Shown here: in pieces, positions 8,028 through 15,714 of the stretch
Layout of the letters: every line of letters starts with the position of its first letter
How positions within the stretch are numbered: the stretch's first letter is position 1
Source: JACCTU01 sp963788055
GTDB lineage: Bacteria; Actinomycetota; Thermoleophilia; Gaiellales; Gaiellaceae
NCBI GenBank assembly: GCA_963788055.1
Contig: CAWBFA010000003.1
Span: 186,001 to 250,000, forward strand
Direction of reading: 5' to 3'
Length of the DNA stretch: 64,000 nt
Notes under the pieces: generated by a model
The model's database searches: none
What the model saw: only the letters and a program-made list of their open reading frames with translations
Told to the model about the DNA's origin: nothing
Made by a program: the position numbers and the translations under genes

Positions 8028-8218
8028 GCGGCGCCGACGTAGGCCGCCGCGGGCCTCGTGCTCACGGTGCGGGGAACGAGCGCGGGCTGCCGGGGTGGTA
8101 CGAGCGAGCCACGCTGGGCCGCTCGGAAGGTGGGGCAGATGGTGTCGCCGGCGAGGGCACAGAGGCCGGCCCGACGGAAGTAGCAATCATCGCACGTTGG
8201 TTTGCTGCTTTTGCTCAT
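8024..8218 (-). CDS. Small four-cysteine protein (64 aa), putative zinc knuckle
   Basis: Starts at ATG 8218 after GGGAGAG. MSKSSKPTCDDCYFRRAGLC then ALAGDTICPTFR gives a CX2C-X7-C-X7-C pattern that probably binds zinc, followed by a basic, Pro-rich tail. Small proteins with CDxCYFR...CPTFR are familiar in high-GC actinobacteria, but their role is unknown. A longer upstream reading to 8335 exists but lacks the ribosome site and has no family look. Convergent with the aminotransferase gene, sharing 4 bp. Confidence 0.6.
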   Translation of the reverse strand: MSKSSKPTCDDCYFRRAGLCALAGDTICPTFRAAQRGSLVPPRQPALVPRTVSTRPAAAYVGAA

Positions 8219-8347
8219 CTCTCCCTTTGCTCGCCAAAAAATGGCGGTGGAACAGGCGCCGAGTCTACGGCCCCTGTCCCCTCGCGCAACCCCCGAGCGG
8301 ACAAAACCTTCGCACTTTGCGAGGCATTCCAACATAGAGAAATCTGC

Positions 8348-9355
8348 TCAATCTTGCTCCGCGGGCGGCAAAGTTGCCAGCTTCCGCAACGCCTGTTGAA
8401 AACTGGTCACAGGTACAATCCGAATCCCATCGGCGTAGCGCCGCGCCTCGGCCGCGTTTTCCCCAGCTGGGACGAGGAAGACCTTGATCCCGGCGCGCTC
8501 GACGCCGATCGTCTTCTGTTTGACCCCTCCGATCTCGCCGACGGTCCCGTCGAGCTCGAGCGCCCCGGTCACCGCTACGCGGTTCCCGTGGTCGACGTCG
8601 CGACCCAGCTCCTCGAGCAAGTCGAGGGCGAAGGCGAGCCCTGCGGACGGTCCCCCGACGCCTTGCGTGTCGATCTTCACGGGGAACGGCAGCTTGATTT
8701 CGGCCGCCTCCGAGACGATGACGCCGATCATCGGCGTCCCCTGGGGCCCGCGCACCGGCCGTACGCGTATCTCGACCCGCTTGCCGGAGCGCTTCACGAC
8801 AAGCAGCAGCTCACGGCCGGCCCCGGACTCGCGGATCGCAGCACGAAGACCAGCCGGCCCCGTGATCCGCTTGCCGCCCGCGCTCGTGATCACGTCGCCC
8901 GGGATGAGCTTGCCGCTGGCCGGCGCGTCGGGATTGACGAATTCGATCCTGGCGCCGATCGGCTTGGCGACGACCTTGTAGCCGAGCTGGCGCAGCGCCA
9001 CCGCCGCAGCGACACGCTGCGACATCTGCATCTCCTGCAGCTCCTCACGGCGCCGCTGGCCCTCACTCACGCCCGGCGGGCGTACCTGCTCGGCAGGAAC
9101 GACGGTCGCACCCTCGCGGAGTCCCGGGAACAGCCGCTCGATGAGCGTTGCCTTGCGGACGAGCACGTCCACGAAGTAGATGCCCCCGTCCTTCGGATCC
9201 TTGCCGCCCTTCACCTGGACGAGCGGCGCGACCGGGTGCGCACGGTTCGGGAGAAAGATGTAGCTCTCGGTCGGGAGCAGCCAGAGGGCGACCGCGACTG
9301 CCGCGACCAAGAGCCCGGCGACGAAGAGCCGGACCGGCGAAAACAGCCGCAGCAC
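8348..9355 (-). CDS. PDZ-Lon (S16-like) membrane-anchored serine protease
   Basis: 335 residues. An N-terminal membrane anchor (LFVAGLLVAAVAVALWLLP), a PDZ domain at about residues 130-210 (NPDAPASGKLIPGDVITSAG) and a C-terminal Lon-like protease domain. The catalytic Ser lies in GVGGPSAGLAFAL and the Lys in GEIGGVKQKTIGVERAG. This is the YlbL family of secreted/periplasmic-face proteases, in which PDZ precedes the Lon fold without an ATPase. Likely role: quality control or regulated proteolysis at the membrane. Single gene between the small Cys protein and the SDR. Confidence 0.9.
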   Translation of the reverse strand: MLRLFSPVRLFVAGLLVAAVAVALWLLPTESYIFLPNRAHPVAPLVQVKGGKDPKDGGIYFVDVLVRKATLIERLFPGLREGATVVPAEQVRPPGVSEGQRRREELQEMQMSQRVAAAVALRQLGYKVVAKPIGARIEFVNPDAPASGKLIPGDVITSAGGKRITGPAGLRAAIRESGAGRELLLVVKRSGKRVEIRVRPVRGPQGTPMIGVIVSEAAEIKLPFPVKIDTQGVGGPSAGLAFALDLLEELGRDVDHGNRVAVTGALELDGTVGEIGGVKQKTIGVERAGIKVFLVPAGENAAEARRYADGIRIVPVTSFQQALRKLATLPPAEQD

Positions 9356-9390
9356 CAGGTCGATCCTAGCCGGGAAGCCTTAAGCCTTCG

Positions 9391-10134
9391 CTAGAGGAGG
9401 CTTCGCGTCAATCCTCCGTCGACGGCAACGACGGTGCCGGTCACGTACGAGGCGCGCGCGGACGCAAGGAAACAGACGACGTCTCCGACCTCGCGCGGCG
9501 AGCCGAGGCGACCGACCGGAATCGTCTCGAGATCCTTGGCCGTCGGGCCGTCGGGGTAGACCTCTCGGATCCTCGCGGTGTCGATCCGCCCGGGAGCGAT
9601 CGAGTTCACAGTGATTCCCTGCGGGCCGAGCTCTCGGGAGAGCGTCTTCGCCCAGCCGATTACACCCGGGCGCACGACGTTCGAGAGTGCGAGGTTGTCG
9701 ACCGGCTCCTTCACCGTGCTCGACGCGATGTTCACGATTCGGCCGTTGTCGCTCTTGCCGAGGTAGGGGAGACAGAGCCGCGTCAACCTGATCACCGACA
9801 GAAGCAGCAGCTCGACGGCCTCTTCGACGAGCTCGTCGGTCAGGTCGACGCCTCTCGTGCGCGGCGGCCCGCCCGAGTTGGTCACGAGCACATCGATCCC
9901 TCCGAACGCCTCGACGGTCTTCTCTACGAGCCGCTGCAGGTCGGCCGGGTTCGTGACGTCTCCGCGGACGGCGAGCGCTCCGAGCCGGTCGGCCTCTCGC
10001 TCGAGGGGCTCGCGGCGCCGCGCGAACATCGCGACGTTCGCCCCTTCTCCTGTGAGCGCTTCGGCAACGCCGAGGCCGATGCCTTCCGATGCACCGGAGA
10101 CGATCGCGGTGCGGCCTCGAAGGCCGAAGTCCAT
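9391..10134 (-). CDS. SDR-family protein with altered YxxxK catalytic pair
   Basis: 247 residues from ATG 10134, which overlaps the mdh stop (TGATG). Classical SDR cofactor site GASEGIGLGVAEAL, NSGG in place of NNAG, and VNIASSTVKEP. The usual YxxxK segment reads LALSNVVRPGVIGWAKTLSR, so Tyr and Lys align with Ser and Arg. The rest (TVNSIAPGRIDT, FLASARASYVTGTVVAVDGG) is FabG-like. Subfamilies of FabG-like proteins lacking the Tyr exist. Either the chemistry differs or it binds NAD(P) without classical reduction. Confidence 0.85.
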   Translation of the reverse strand: MDFGLRGRTAIVSGASEGIGLGVAEALTGEGANVAMFARRREPLEREADRLGALAVRGDVTNPADLQRLVEKTVEAFGGIDVLVTNSGGPPRTRGVDLTDELVEEAVELLLLSVIRLTRLCLPYLGKSDNGRIVNIASSTVKEPVDNLALSNVVRPGVIGWAKTLSRELGPQGITVNSIAPGRIDTARIREVYPDGPTAKDLETIPVGRLGSPREVGDVVCFLASARASYVTGTVVAVDGGLTRSLL

Positions 10135-11057
10135 CAGGTGGTCAGAACGCCGACGACGTCGCGTACGGCGGCCGTCGATTCGTCGAGCCAGCCGCGCTCT
10201 TCGTCGGTCAGGTCGAGCTCGACGATCTGCTCGATCCCGGCCGCACCGAGCTTCACCGGCACGCCCATATAGAGGCCGTCGATCCCGTACTCGCCCTCGA
10301 GATAGGCGGTGCAGGGCAGCACGCGCTTCTCGTCGAGGCAGATCGCGTCGACCATCTGCGCAGCCGCGGCGCCCGGTGCGTACCAGGCCGAGGTCCCGAG
10401 CAGGTTGACGATCTCGCCGCCTCCCTTGCGCGTGCGCTCGACCATCGCGTCGATCTTGTCCCTCGGCGCAAGCTTCGTGAGCGGGACGCCGCCGACGGTC
10501 GTCGCGCTGACGACGGGAACCATCTGGTCGCCGTGGCCGCCGAGCACCATCGCGGTGACGTCCTTGACCGACGCGCCGGTCTCCCACGCGATGAACGTCG
10601 AGAAGCGGGCGGTGTCGAGGATGCCCGCCATGCCGAACACGCGCTCCTTCGGCCACTTCGAAACGTTCTTCGCCACATGGCACATCGCGTCGAGCGGGTT
10701 CGAGACGACGACCAGGATCGCGTCTGGCGAAGCGGCGACCACCTGCTCGGTCACCGACTTGACGATCTTCTCGTTGGTCGTCACGAGATCGTCGCGCGTC
10801 ATCCCGGGTGAGCGCGGCAGTCCCGCGGTGATCACCACGACGGACGAGCCCGCGCTCTCCTCGTAGCCGTTCGAGCCGACGACGTTCGGCTCGAAGCCGA
10901 GAACCGCGCCCATCTGGTCGATGTCCAGAGCCTTGCCCTGCGGCAGGTTCTCCTTGATGTCGACGAGGACGAGGTCCGCATAGTCGTGTTGGGCGAGCAC
11001 CTGCGCGCACGTGGCACCAACGTTCCCGGCCCCGACGACCGTCACCTTCTGTCTCAA
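10134..11057 (-). CDS. mdh: Malate dehydrogenase (LDH-like type)
   Basis: 307 residues. The best start is TTG 11057, overlapping the icd stop as TTGA, which gives LRQKVTVVGAGNVGATCAQ; an internal GTG two codons before VVGAGN is the alternative. NAD site GAGNVGATCA, substrate arginines in GLPRSPGMTRDDL, catalytic Asp/His in GMAGILDTARF and LGGHGDQMVP. Length and motifs match the lactate/malate dehydrogenase-like MDH of actinobacteria and thermophiles. It converts malate to oxaloacetate and is cotranscribed with icd upstream and the SDR downstream. Confidence 0.93.
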   Translation of the reverse strand: MRQKVTVVGAGNVGATCAQVLAQHDYADLVLVDIKENLPQGKALDIDQMGAVLGFEPNVVGSNGYEESAGSSVVVITAGLPRSPGMTRDDLVTTNEKIVKSVTEQVVAASPDAILVVVSNPLDAMCHVAKNVSKWPKERVFGMAGILDTARFSTFIAWETGASVKDVTAMVLGGHGDQMVPVVSATTVGGVPLTKLAPRDKIDAMVERTRKGGGEIVNLLGTSAWYAPGAAAAQMVDAICLDEKRVLPCTAYLEGEYGIDGLYMGVPVKLGAAGIEQIVELDLTDEERGWLDESTAAVRDVVGVLTT

Positions 11058-12145
11058 ACTCGAACTCCCAGCTTCTCGATGATCGCGTCCGCGACCTCGC
11101 TCGTCCCTACGGCGGTCGGATCGTCGCGGCTCGGCTTCATGTCGTAGGTCACGTTCTTGCCTTCGCGGATCACCTCCGCGATCGCGGACTCGAGGTTGTC
11201 GGCCGCGGCGTCCTCGCCGAGGTGGCGCAGCATGAGCATCCCCGAGAGGAGCTGCGCCATCGGGTTCGTCTTGTTCTGGCCGGCGTACTTCGGCGCGGAG
11301 CCGTGCGTCGGCTCGAACACGGCCGCGCCGTCGCCGAAGTTCGCCCCCGGCGCCATCCCGAGCCCGCCGATCATCCCGGCGCAGAGGTCGGAGAGCACGT
11401 CGCCGTAGAGATTCGGGAGCACGAGCATGTCGTACTCCTCCGGCCGCTGGACGAGCTGCATGCACATGTTGTCCACGATGCGGTCGTCGAACTCGACGTC
11501 GGAGTGCTCCTCGGCGACCTCGCGCGCGACTTGCAGCCAGAGCCCGTCGGTGAACTTCATGATGTTCGCCTTGTGCACGGCCGTCACCTTGCGTCGGCCC
11601 ATCTTGCGCGCGTGGTCGAACGCGAACTCGAAGATGCGCCGCGTGCCGGTGACGGAGATCGGCTTGACCGAGATGCCGGCGTCGCGCCAGCGGAGCGTGC
11701 CGCCCTTGGCCTCGATCCACGCGATCAGCTCCTCGGCGTCGGGCGTCCCCTGCTCGTACTCGATCCCGGCATAGAGGTCCTCGGTGTTCTCTCGGATGAT
11801 CACGAGATCGACGTCGTCGAAGCGCGAGCGCACCCCGGGATACGTCTTGCACGGGCGCACCTGCGCGTACATGTCGAGCGCCTTGCGCAGACCGACGTTG
11901 ACCGAGCGGAAGCCCCCTCCGACGGGCGTCGTGATCGGTCCCTTGAGCGCCACGCCGTTCGCGCGGATCGATTCGAGCGTCGCGTCGGGGAGCGGGTTGC
12001 CGCCGTGCGCTTCCATCGCCGCCGCACCGGCCGGACGCACGTCCCAGTCGAACTCGACTCCGGTCGCCTCGAGCACCCGACGGGTCGCTTCGGTCAGCTC
12101 TGGACCGATGCCGTCCCCCGGGATGAGCGTGACGCGGTGGGGCAT
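11054..12145 (-). CDS. icd: Isocitrate dehydrogenase (NAD-type/IMDH fold)
   Basis: 363 residues from ATG 12145. Beta-decarboxylating dehydrogenase: LIPGDGIGPELT, VRPCKTYPGVRSRF, IIRENTEDLYAGIEY, metal-binding Asp cluster in PNLYGDVLSDLCAGMIGG, and HGSAPKYAGQNKTNP for the cofactor. The RENTEDLYAGIE block is that of isocitrate rather than isopropylmalate dehydrogenase, and the neighbours mdh and citrate synthase agree. NAD versus NADP preference is not certain; the short length favours the NAD-type group. Divergent from citrate synthase across a palindrome. Confidence 0.88.
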   Translation of the reverse strand: MPHRVTLIPGDGIGPELTEATRRVLEATGVEFDWDVRPAGAAAMEAHGGNPLPDATLESIRANGVALKGPITTPVGGGFRSVNVGLRKALDMYAQVRPCKTYPGVRSRFDDVDLVIIRENTEDLYAGIEYEQGTPDAEELIAWIEAKGGTLRWRDAGISVKPISVTGTRRIFEFAFDHARKMGRRKVTAVHKANIMKFTDGLWLQVAREVAEEHSDVEFDDRIVDNMCMQLVQRPEEYDMLVLPNLYGDVLSDLCAGMIGGLGMAPGANFGDGAAVFEPTHGSAPKYAGQNKTNPMAQLLSGMLMLRHLGEDAAADNLESAIAEVIREGKNVTYDMKPSRDDPTAVGTSEVADAIIEKLGVRV

Positions 12146-12154
12146 ACCGGGGCC

Positions 12155-12174
12155 GGACTGTATCGATACAGTCC
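12155..12174. promoter_or_regulatory. Perfect 20-bp palindrome in the icd/citrate synthase divergent promoter
   Basis: GGACTGTATCGATACAGTCC is a perfect 20-bp dyad in the 35-bp gap between icd (-) and citrate synthase (+). Each arm contains TACAGT, a TAnnnT-type -10 element (12167-12172 for citrate synthase, 8 bp before its ATG; 12162-12157 for icd, 11 bp before its ATG). The dyad is therefore probably both the -10 of two near-leaderless promoters and an operator for a dimeric regulator. Confidence 0.7.
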
Positions 12175-12180
12175 GCGCCG

Positions 12181-13269
12181 ATGAGCGCCACCACCGACTT
12201 CCGGCCGGGGCTCGAAGGCGTCGTCGCCGTCGAGACGGAGATCGCGGAGCCGGACCGGGAAGGCGGCCAGCTTCGGTACCGCGGCGTCGACATCGAAGAG
12301 CTCGTCGGGCACTACCCGTACGAGAACGTCTGGGGCCTGCTCGTCGACAACGACCTGAGCTCGAAGATGCCCGACCCGGAGCCGTACGAGCCCGCGGCGC
12401 TCTCCGGGAACGCGCCCGCCGATCTCCAGGCCGAGACCGCGCGGCTCGCCGCGCAGTGGAAGCTCGGGAAGCTCAACGAGATCTCGGACGAGCAGGCGCG
12501 AGAGGACCTCGCGCGGCTCTCCGCGCAGATGATGGAGATCGTTGCGCGCTCCGCCGCCGTCGCGGACGGTCGCGCGCCCGCCCCGGACGACGTCGTCGCG
12601 CGCGGGAAGACCGCCGCCGAGAAGTTCCTGCTCCGCTGGCGCGGCGAGGCGGACCCGCGCCACGTCAAGGCGATCGACACGTACTGGATCTGCACGGCCG
12701 AGCACGGCCTGAACGCGTCGACGTTCACGGCGCGGATCGTCGCCTCGACCGGCGCCGACGCGGGGGCGTCGCTGTCGTCCGCCGTCGGCGCGCTCTCCGG
12801 CCCGTTGCACGGCGGCGCGCCCGCCTACGTCAAGCCGATGCTCGAGGAAGTCGCGGCGATGGACGACCCGGAGCGCTGGGTGAAGGAGGCGCTCGAGAGC
12901 GGCAAGCGCATCATGGGCTTCGGCCATCGAATCTACCGCGCCGAGGACCCGCGCTCGCGATTGCTGAAGCGAACGGCGAAGGAGCTCGACGCGCCGCAGG
13001 TCGACGTCGCCGAACGGCTCGAGGAGGTGGCGCTGAAGATCCTGCAGGAGCGCCACCCGGAGCGCGTGCTCGCGACGAACGTCGAGTACTACTCGGCGGT
13101 CGTGCTGGACGTCGCGGAGATTCCTCCGCCGCTCGCTCCGGCGATGTTCGCCTGCTCGCGCGTGGCAGGGTGGTCCGCGCACATCCTCGAGCAGAAGAGG
13201 ACGGGGCGCCTCTTCCGTCCGTCGGCGCGCTACATCGGCCCGGAACCCCGCTCGCTCGACCCGGCTTGA
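12181..13269 (+). CDS. Citrate synthase
   Basis: 362 residues from ATG 12181. Catalytic His in GPLHGGAPAYVKPML, second His in GFGHRIYRAEDPRS, catalytic Asp in the helix after VEYYSAVVLDV, and C-terminal RPSARYIGPEPRS. The N-terminal LRYRGVDIEELVGHYPYENV is typical of the short type I citrate/2-methylcitrate synthases of Gram-positives. Oxaloacetate from the adjacent mdh and isocitrate use by icd make citrate synthase the natural call. Probably transcribed leaderless, since only 6 bp separate the palindrome from ATG. Confidence 0.92.
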   Translation: MSATTDFRPGLEGVVAVETEIAEPDREGGQLRYRGVDIEELVGHYPYENVWGLLVDNDLSSKMPDPEPYEPAALSGNAPADLQAETARLAAQWKLGKLNEISDEQAREDLARLSAQMMEIVARSAAVADGRAPAPDDVVARGKTAAEKFLLRWRGEADPRHVKAIDTYWICTAEHGLNASTFTARIVASTGADAGASLSSAVGALSGPLHGGAPAYVKPMLEEVAAMDDPERWVKEALESGKRIMGFGHRIYRAEDPRSRLLKRTAKELDAPQVDVAERLEEVALKILQERHPERVLATNVEYYSAVVLDVAEIPPPLAPAMFACSRVAGWSAHILEQKRTGRLFRPSARYIGPEPRSLDPA

Positions 13270-13769
13270 CGCTCGCAGAGGCGGCGGCGAAGGCGGAAGG
13301 ACTGGCCGAGGCGGGCGACGAGAAGGCTCTCGCCACACTGCGCCTCGAGTGGGACGACGAGCTCGAGATGGCGGCGCGAAACCCTGATTTTCGCGTTCGC
13401 GCGCAGGCCTACCGCGCGATCGCGCAGTTCCGGTTCCGCCAGAAGATCGAGCTGCTGCGGCGCGGGCTCGAGGACGACAGCCCCGCCTGCCGCGGTTCGG
13501 CGCTCGTCGCGCTCGAGTCGCTTTCGCGCGACCATCCCGGCGTCGTCAACCAGGTGCGCCCGAAGCTGCACTCGCTGGCCGACAGCGACACGAACCAGGC
13601 CGTCCGGCGACTCGCGATCGTCTGCCTGAAGAACGCGTCGCCCCAGCCCGACACGATCCGCTTGCTCAAAGGGCTGGCCGAGGACGACGAGCAGGACCGC
13701 GAGCTGCGCGACATCGCGCGCAAGGTCGCGGAGTTCCTGCGCAAGAAGTCCGGCGCGGCGAAGAGCTAG
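13266..13769 (+). CDS. HEAT-repeat-like protein
   Basis: 167 residues from TTG 13266, which overlaps the citrate synthase stop as TTGA. Almost entirely helical pairs of HEAT type: NPDFRVRAQAYRAIAQFRFR, DDSPACRGSALVALESLSRD, ADSDTNQAVRRLAIVCLKNA. No enzymatic motif or signal peptide; the tail is basic (FLRKKSGAAKS). A cytoplasmic scaffold or protein-binding role is typical of such solenoids. Translational coupling to citrate synthase is the only functional hint. Confidence 0.7.
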   Translation: MTLAEAAAKAEGLAEAGDEKALATLRLEWDDELEMAARNPDFRVRAQAYRAIAQFRFRQKIELLRRGLEDDSPACRGSALVALESLSRDHPGVVNQVRPKLHSLADSDTNQAVRRLAIVCLKNASPQPDTIRLLKGLAEDDEQDRELRDIARKVAEFLRKKSGAAKS

Positions 13770-13775
13770 ATCTCT

Positions 13776-13937
13776 CTACCGATGGTGGCCACAGGTGCGG
13801 CCGGTGATGTCGCGTCCGCAGGAGGGGCAGGTGCGCTTCCGGCGCCTCCACTCGAGTGCGCTCTTCTGCACGCCGGCGACCGCCATCCACACGCCTACTC
13901 CCGTCGAGGCGAGCAGTGCGACGAGCTGAGGGGTCAT
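13776..13937 (-). CDS. Small membrane-anchored zinc-ribbon-like protein (53 aa)
   Basis: ATG 13937 lies 5 bp after the xerD stop, with GGAG 11 bp upstream. It reads MTPQLVALLASTGVGVWMAV, a single membrane helix, then a basic stretch EWRRRKRTCPSCGRDITGRT and CGHHR. The CPSCGR...CGHH cluster looks like a zinc ribbon. Too short to have been called by length alone. Likely the last gene of the xerC-xerD operon. Function unknown. Confidence 0.65.
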   Translation of the reverse strand: MTPQLVALLASTGVGVWMAVAGVQKSALEWRRRKRTCPSCGRDITGRTCGHHR

Positions 13938-13942
13938 TCCGT

Positions 13943-14905
13943 TCACTCCGCTTCGCGTCTTCTTACCGTTCGTTGCGCTCCCAAACGCCTCCGCGCATGC
14001 GGATGCGCCTGGAAGTACAGCTCCCGGCGGCGCGAATCGGATACGTGCGTGTAGAGCTCGGTCGTCGCGAGGTCGGCGTGACCGAGCATCTCCTGGACGC
14101 TGCGCAGGTCGGCTCCGCCCTCGAGCAGGTGGGTGGCAAATGAGTGCCTTAGGAGGTGCGGGTGAACCCGCTCCGGCTCGAGGCCGGCACGTTCCGCGAG
14201 CTTGCGGAGAATCAGAAAGACGCCTGAGCGTGTGAGCGGCCCGCCCTTCGCGTTCAGGAACAGCTCGGGACGCTGGCGCCGCTCGAGGTAAGGGCGGCCA
14301 CGGGAGAGGTAGCGGCGAAGCGACTCGGCTGCGCGCCGCCCGATCGGCACGATCCGCTCCTTCGAGCCCTTCCCGAGCGCGCGGACGAGCCGCCCGTCGA
14401 GGTCGACGCTCCCGCGCTCGAGCGAGACGAGCTCGCCGACCCGAAGGCCCGCGCCGTAGAGGAGCTCGACGATCGCCGAGTCGCGGAGGGAACGCGGCGT
14501 CGTTCCGTTCGCTGCGTCGATCAAGCGCTCGGCTTCGGAGGGAGAGAGCGTGCGCGGGAGCCTGCGAATCCGTCGCGGCGGTGAGAGCTCGGCCGCCGGG
14601 TTGTCGTCGCGGGCACCGAGCAGCATCAGGTGCCGGTAGAGACCTCGCAACGCGGAGACGCGGCGCGCGATCGTCGAGCCCGACAGGCCGTCCGCGCGCT
14701 GCTGCGCGAGGTAGCGCTCGAGCTCCTCCGTCGTTGCCCGCGAAGGTGCCGCGCCGAGGAACCGCGCGAAGTGCTCGAGGTCGCGCCGGTACGCGTCCAC
14801 CGTCCGCGGCGCGCGTTGCGCCGCGAGCACGGCGAGGAAGCCGTCGAGCTCAGGATCGGGGGTGGGCTTTGTCGTAGACACGTCGGAGACGTTTTCCGTC
14901 GACAT
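13943..14905 (-). CDS. xerD: Tyrosine recombinase XerD-like
   Basis: 320 residues if started at ATG 14905; a GTG about 24 bp downstream is equally possible. N-terminal SAM-like core-binding domain (TVDAYRRDLEHFARFLGAAP), then the catalytic domain: Arg in GAGLRVGELVSLE, Lys in GKGSKERIVP, HLLRHSFATHLL with the HxxR pair, GHADLATTELYTH with the His and nucleophilic Tyr. Overlaps the xerC-like gene by 56 bp in another frame. The pair probably performs chromosome dimer resolution. Confidence 0.88.
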   Translation of the reverse strand: MSTENVSDVSTTKPTPDPELDGFLAVLAAQRAPRTVDAYRRDLEHFARFLGAAPSRATTEELERYLAQQRADGLSGSTIARRVSALRGLYRHLMLLGARDDNPAAELSPPRRIRRLPRTLSPSEAERLIDAANGTTPRSLRDSAIVELLYGAGLRVGELVSLERGSVDLDGRLVRALGKGSKERIVPIGRRAAESLRRYLSRGRPYLERRQRPELFLNAKGGPLTRSGVFLILRKLAERAGLEPERVHPHLLRHSFATHLLEGGADLRSVQEMLGHADLATTELYTHVSDSRRRELYFQAHPHARRRLGAQRTVRRREAE

Positions 14906-15677
14906 GGCTGTAGACCTGCGTGGTCGAGAGCGACGAGTGCCCGAGCAGCTCCTGGATCGTGCGGAGATCGGCGCCGCCCTCGAGCAGGTGCGTCGCGAAC
15001 GCGTGGCGGAGCTTGTGCGGGTTCGGGCAGATCCGGCGGAGCGTGCTCGTGTCGAGCCGATTCCCGCGTGTGGACAGGAAGAGCGCGGCCTCGGCTCCGC
15101 GCACGAGCTCGGGACGCGCGTCGCGGATGTACCGGGAGACCCAGTAGGCGGCTTCCTCGCCGAGCGGCACGACGCGCTCCTTGTCGCCTTTGCCGTGCAC
15201 GCGCACGAGCTCCTGCTCGAAGTCGACGTCGGCGATGTCGAGAAGCACCGCTTCCCGCGAGCGCAGGCCGGCCGAGTAGACGAGCTCGAGCAGCGCGCGG
15301 TTGCGGAGCGCGAGCGGGCCGTCCCCCGCGACTGCGTCGAGCAGCGCTTCGATCTCCTTCGTTGCCGTCGTGGTCGGAAGTCGCCGCGCGCGCCGCGGCG
15401 CGAACGTGCCCTCGGGCACGCGGGACGGGCCGAGCGAGTGGCGGAGGAACGAGCGGATCGCGGCGAGCTTGCGCGAGATCGTCGCCGGGGCGAGCTTGCG
15501 CCGATCGCGTCCGAGCTCCGCCGCGTAGTCGGCGAGCGCGCGCGCGTCGACGTCCTCGAGCGCGGTGCCGCGTTTGCCGAGCCACGCCGCGAACGGCTCC
15601 AGGTCGAATCGGTACGAGCGGCGTGTGCCCTCGGACAGGGACGGCGAAGCCAGGAAGCGCTCGATGGCTCCTTCCAC
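14850..15677 (-). CDS. xerC: Tyrosine recombinase XerC-like
   Basis: 275 residues, slightly shorter than usual (about 300), because the region before HKLRHAF is compact. SAM-like domain GTRRSYRFDLEPFAAWLGKR; catalytic AGLRSREAVLLD (Arg), GKGDKERVVP (Lys), HKLRHAFATHLL (His/Arg), GHSSLSTTQVYSHV (His/Tyr). It precedes and overlaps the XerD-like gene. Many actinobacteria keep xerC and xerD apart, so the tandem overlap may reflect a duplication. Which copy plays C and which D is a guess. Confidence 0.85.
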   Translation of the reverse strand: MEGAIERFLASPSLSEGTRRSYRFDLEPFAAWLGKRGTALEDVDARALADYAAELGRDRRKLAPATISRKLAAIRSFLRHSLGPSRVPEGTFAPRRARRLPTTTATKEIEALLDAVAGDGPLALRNRALLELVYSAGLRSREAVLLDIADVDFEQELVRVHGKGDKERVVPLGEEAAYWVSRYIRDARPELVRGAEAALFLSTRGNRLDTSTLRRICPNPHKLRHAFATHLLEGGADLRTIQELLGHSSLSTTQVYSHVDGKRLRRVYDKAHPRS

Positions 15678-15714
15678 GCCTGGTGATTCGGCGCCACGCT
15701 AGGATCGCCTCCCC

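Noticed and set aside
13943..15677. Xer pair as phage integrases of an element
   Set aside because: No att repeats, excisionase or phage genes nearby; surrounding genes are chromosomal.
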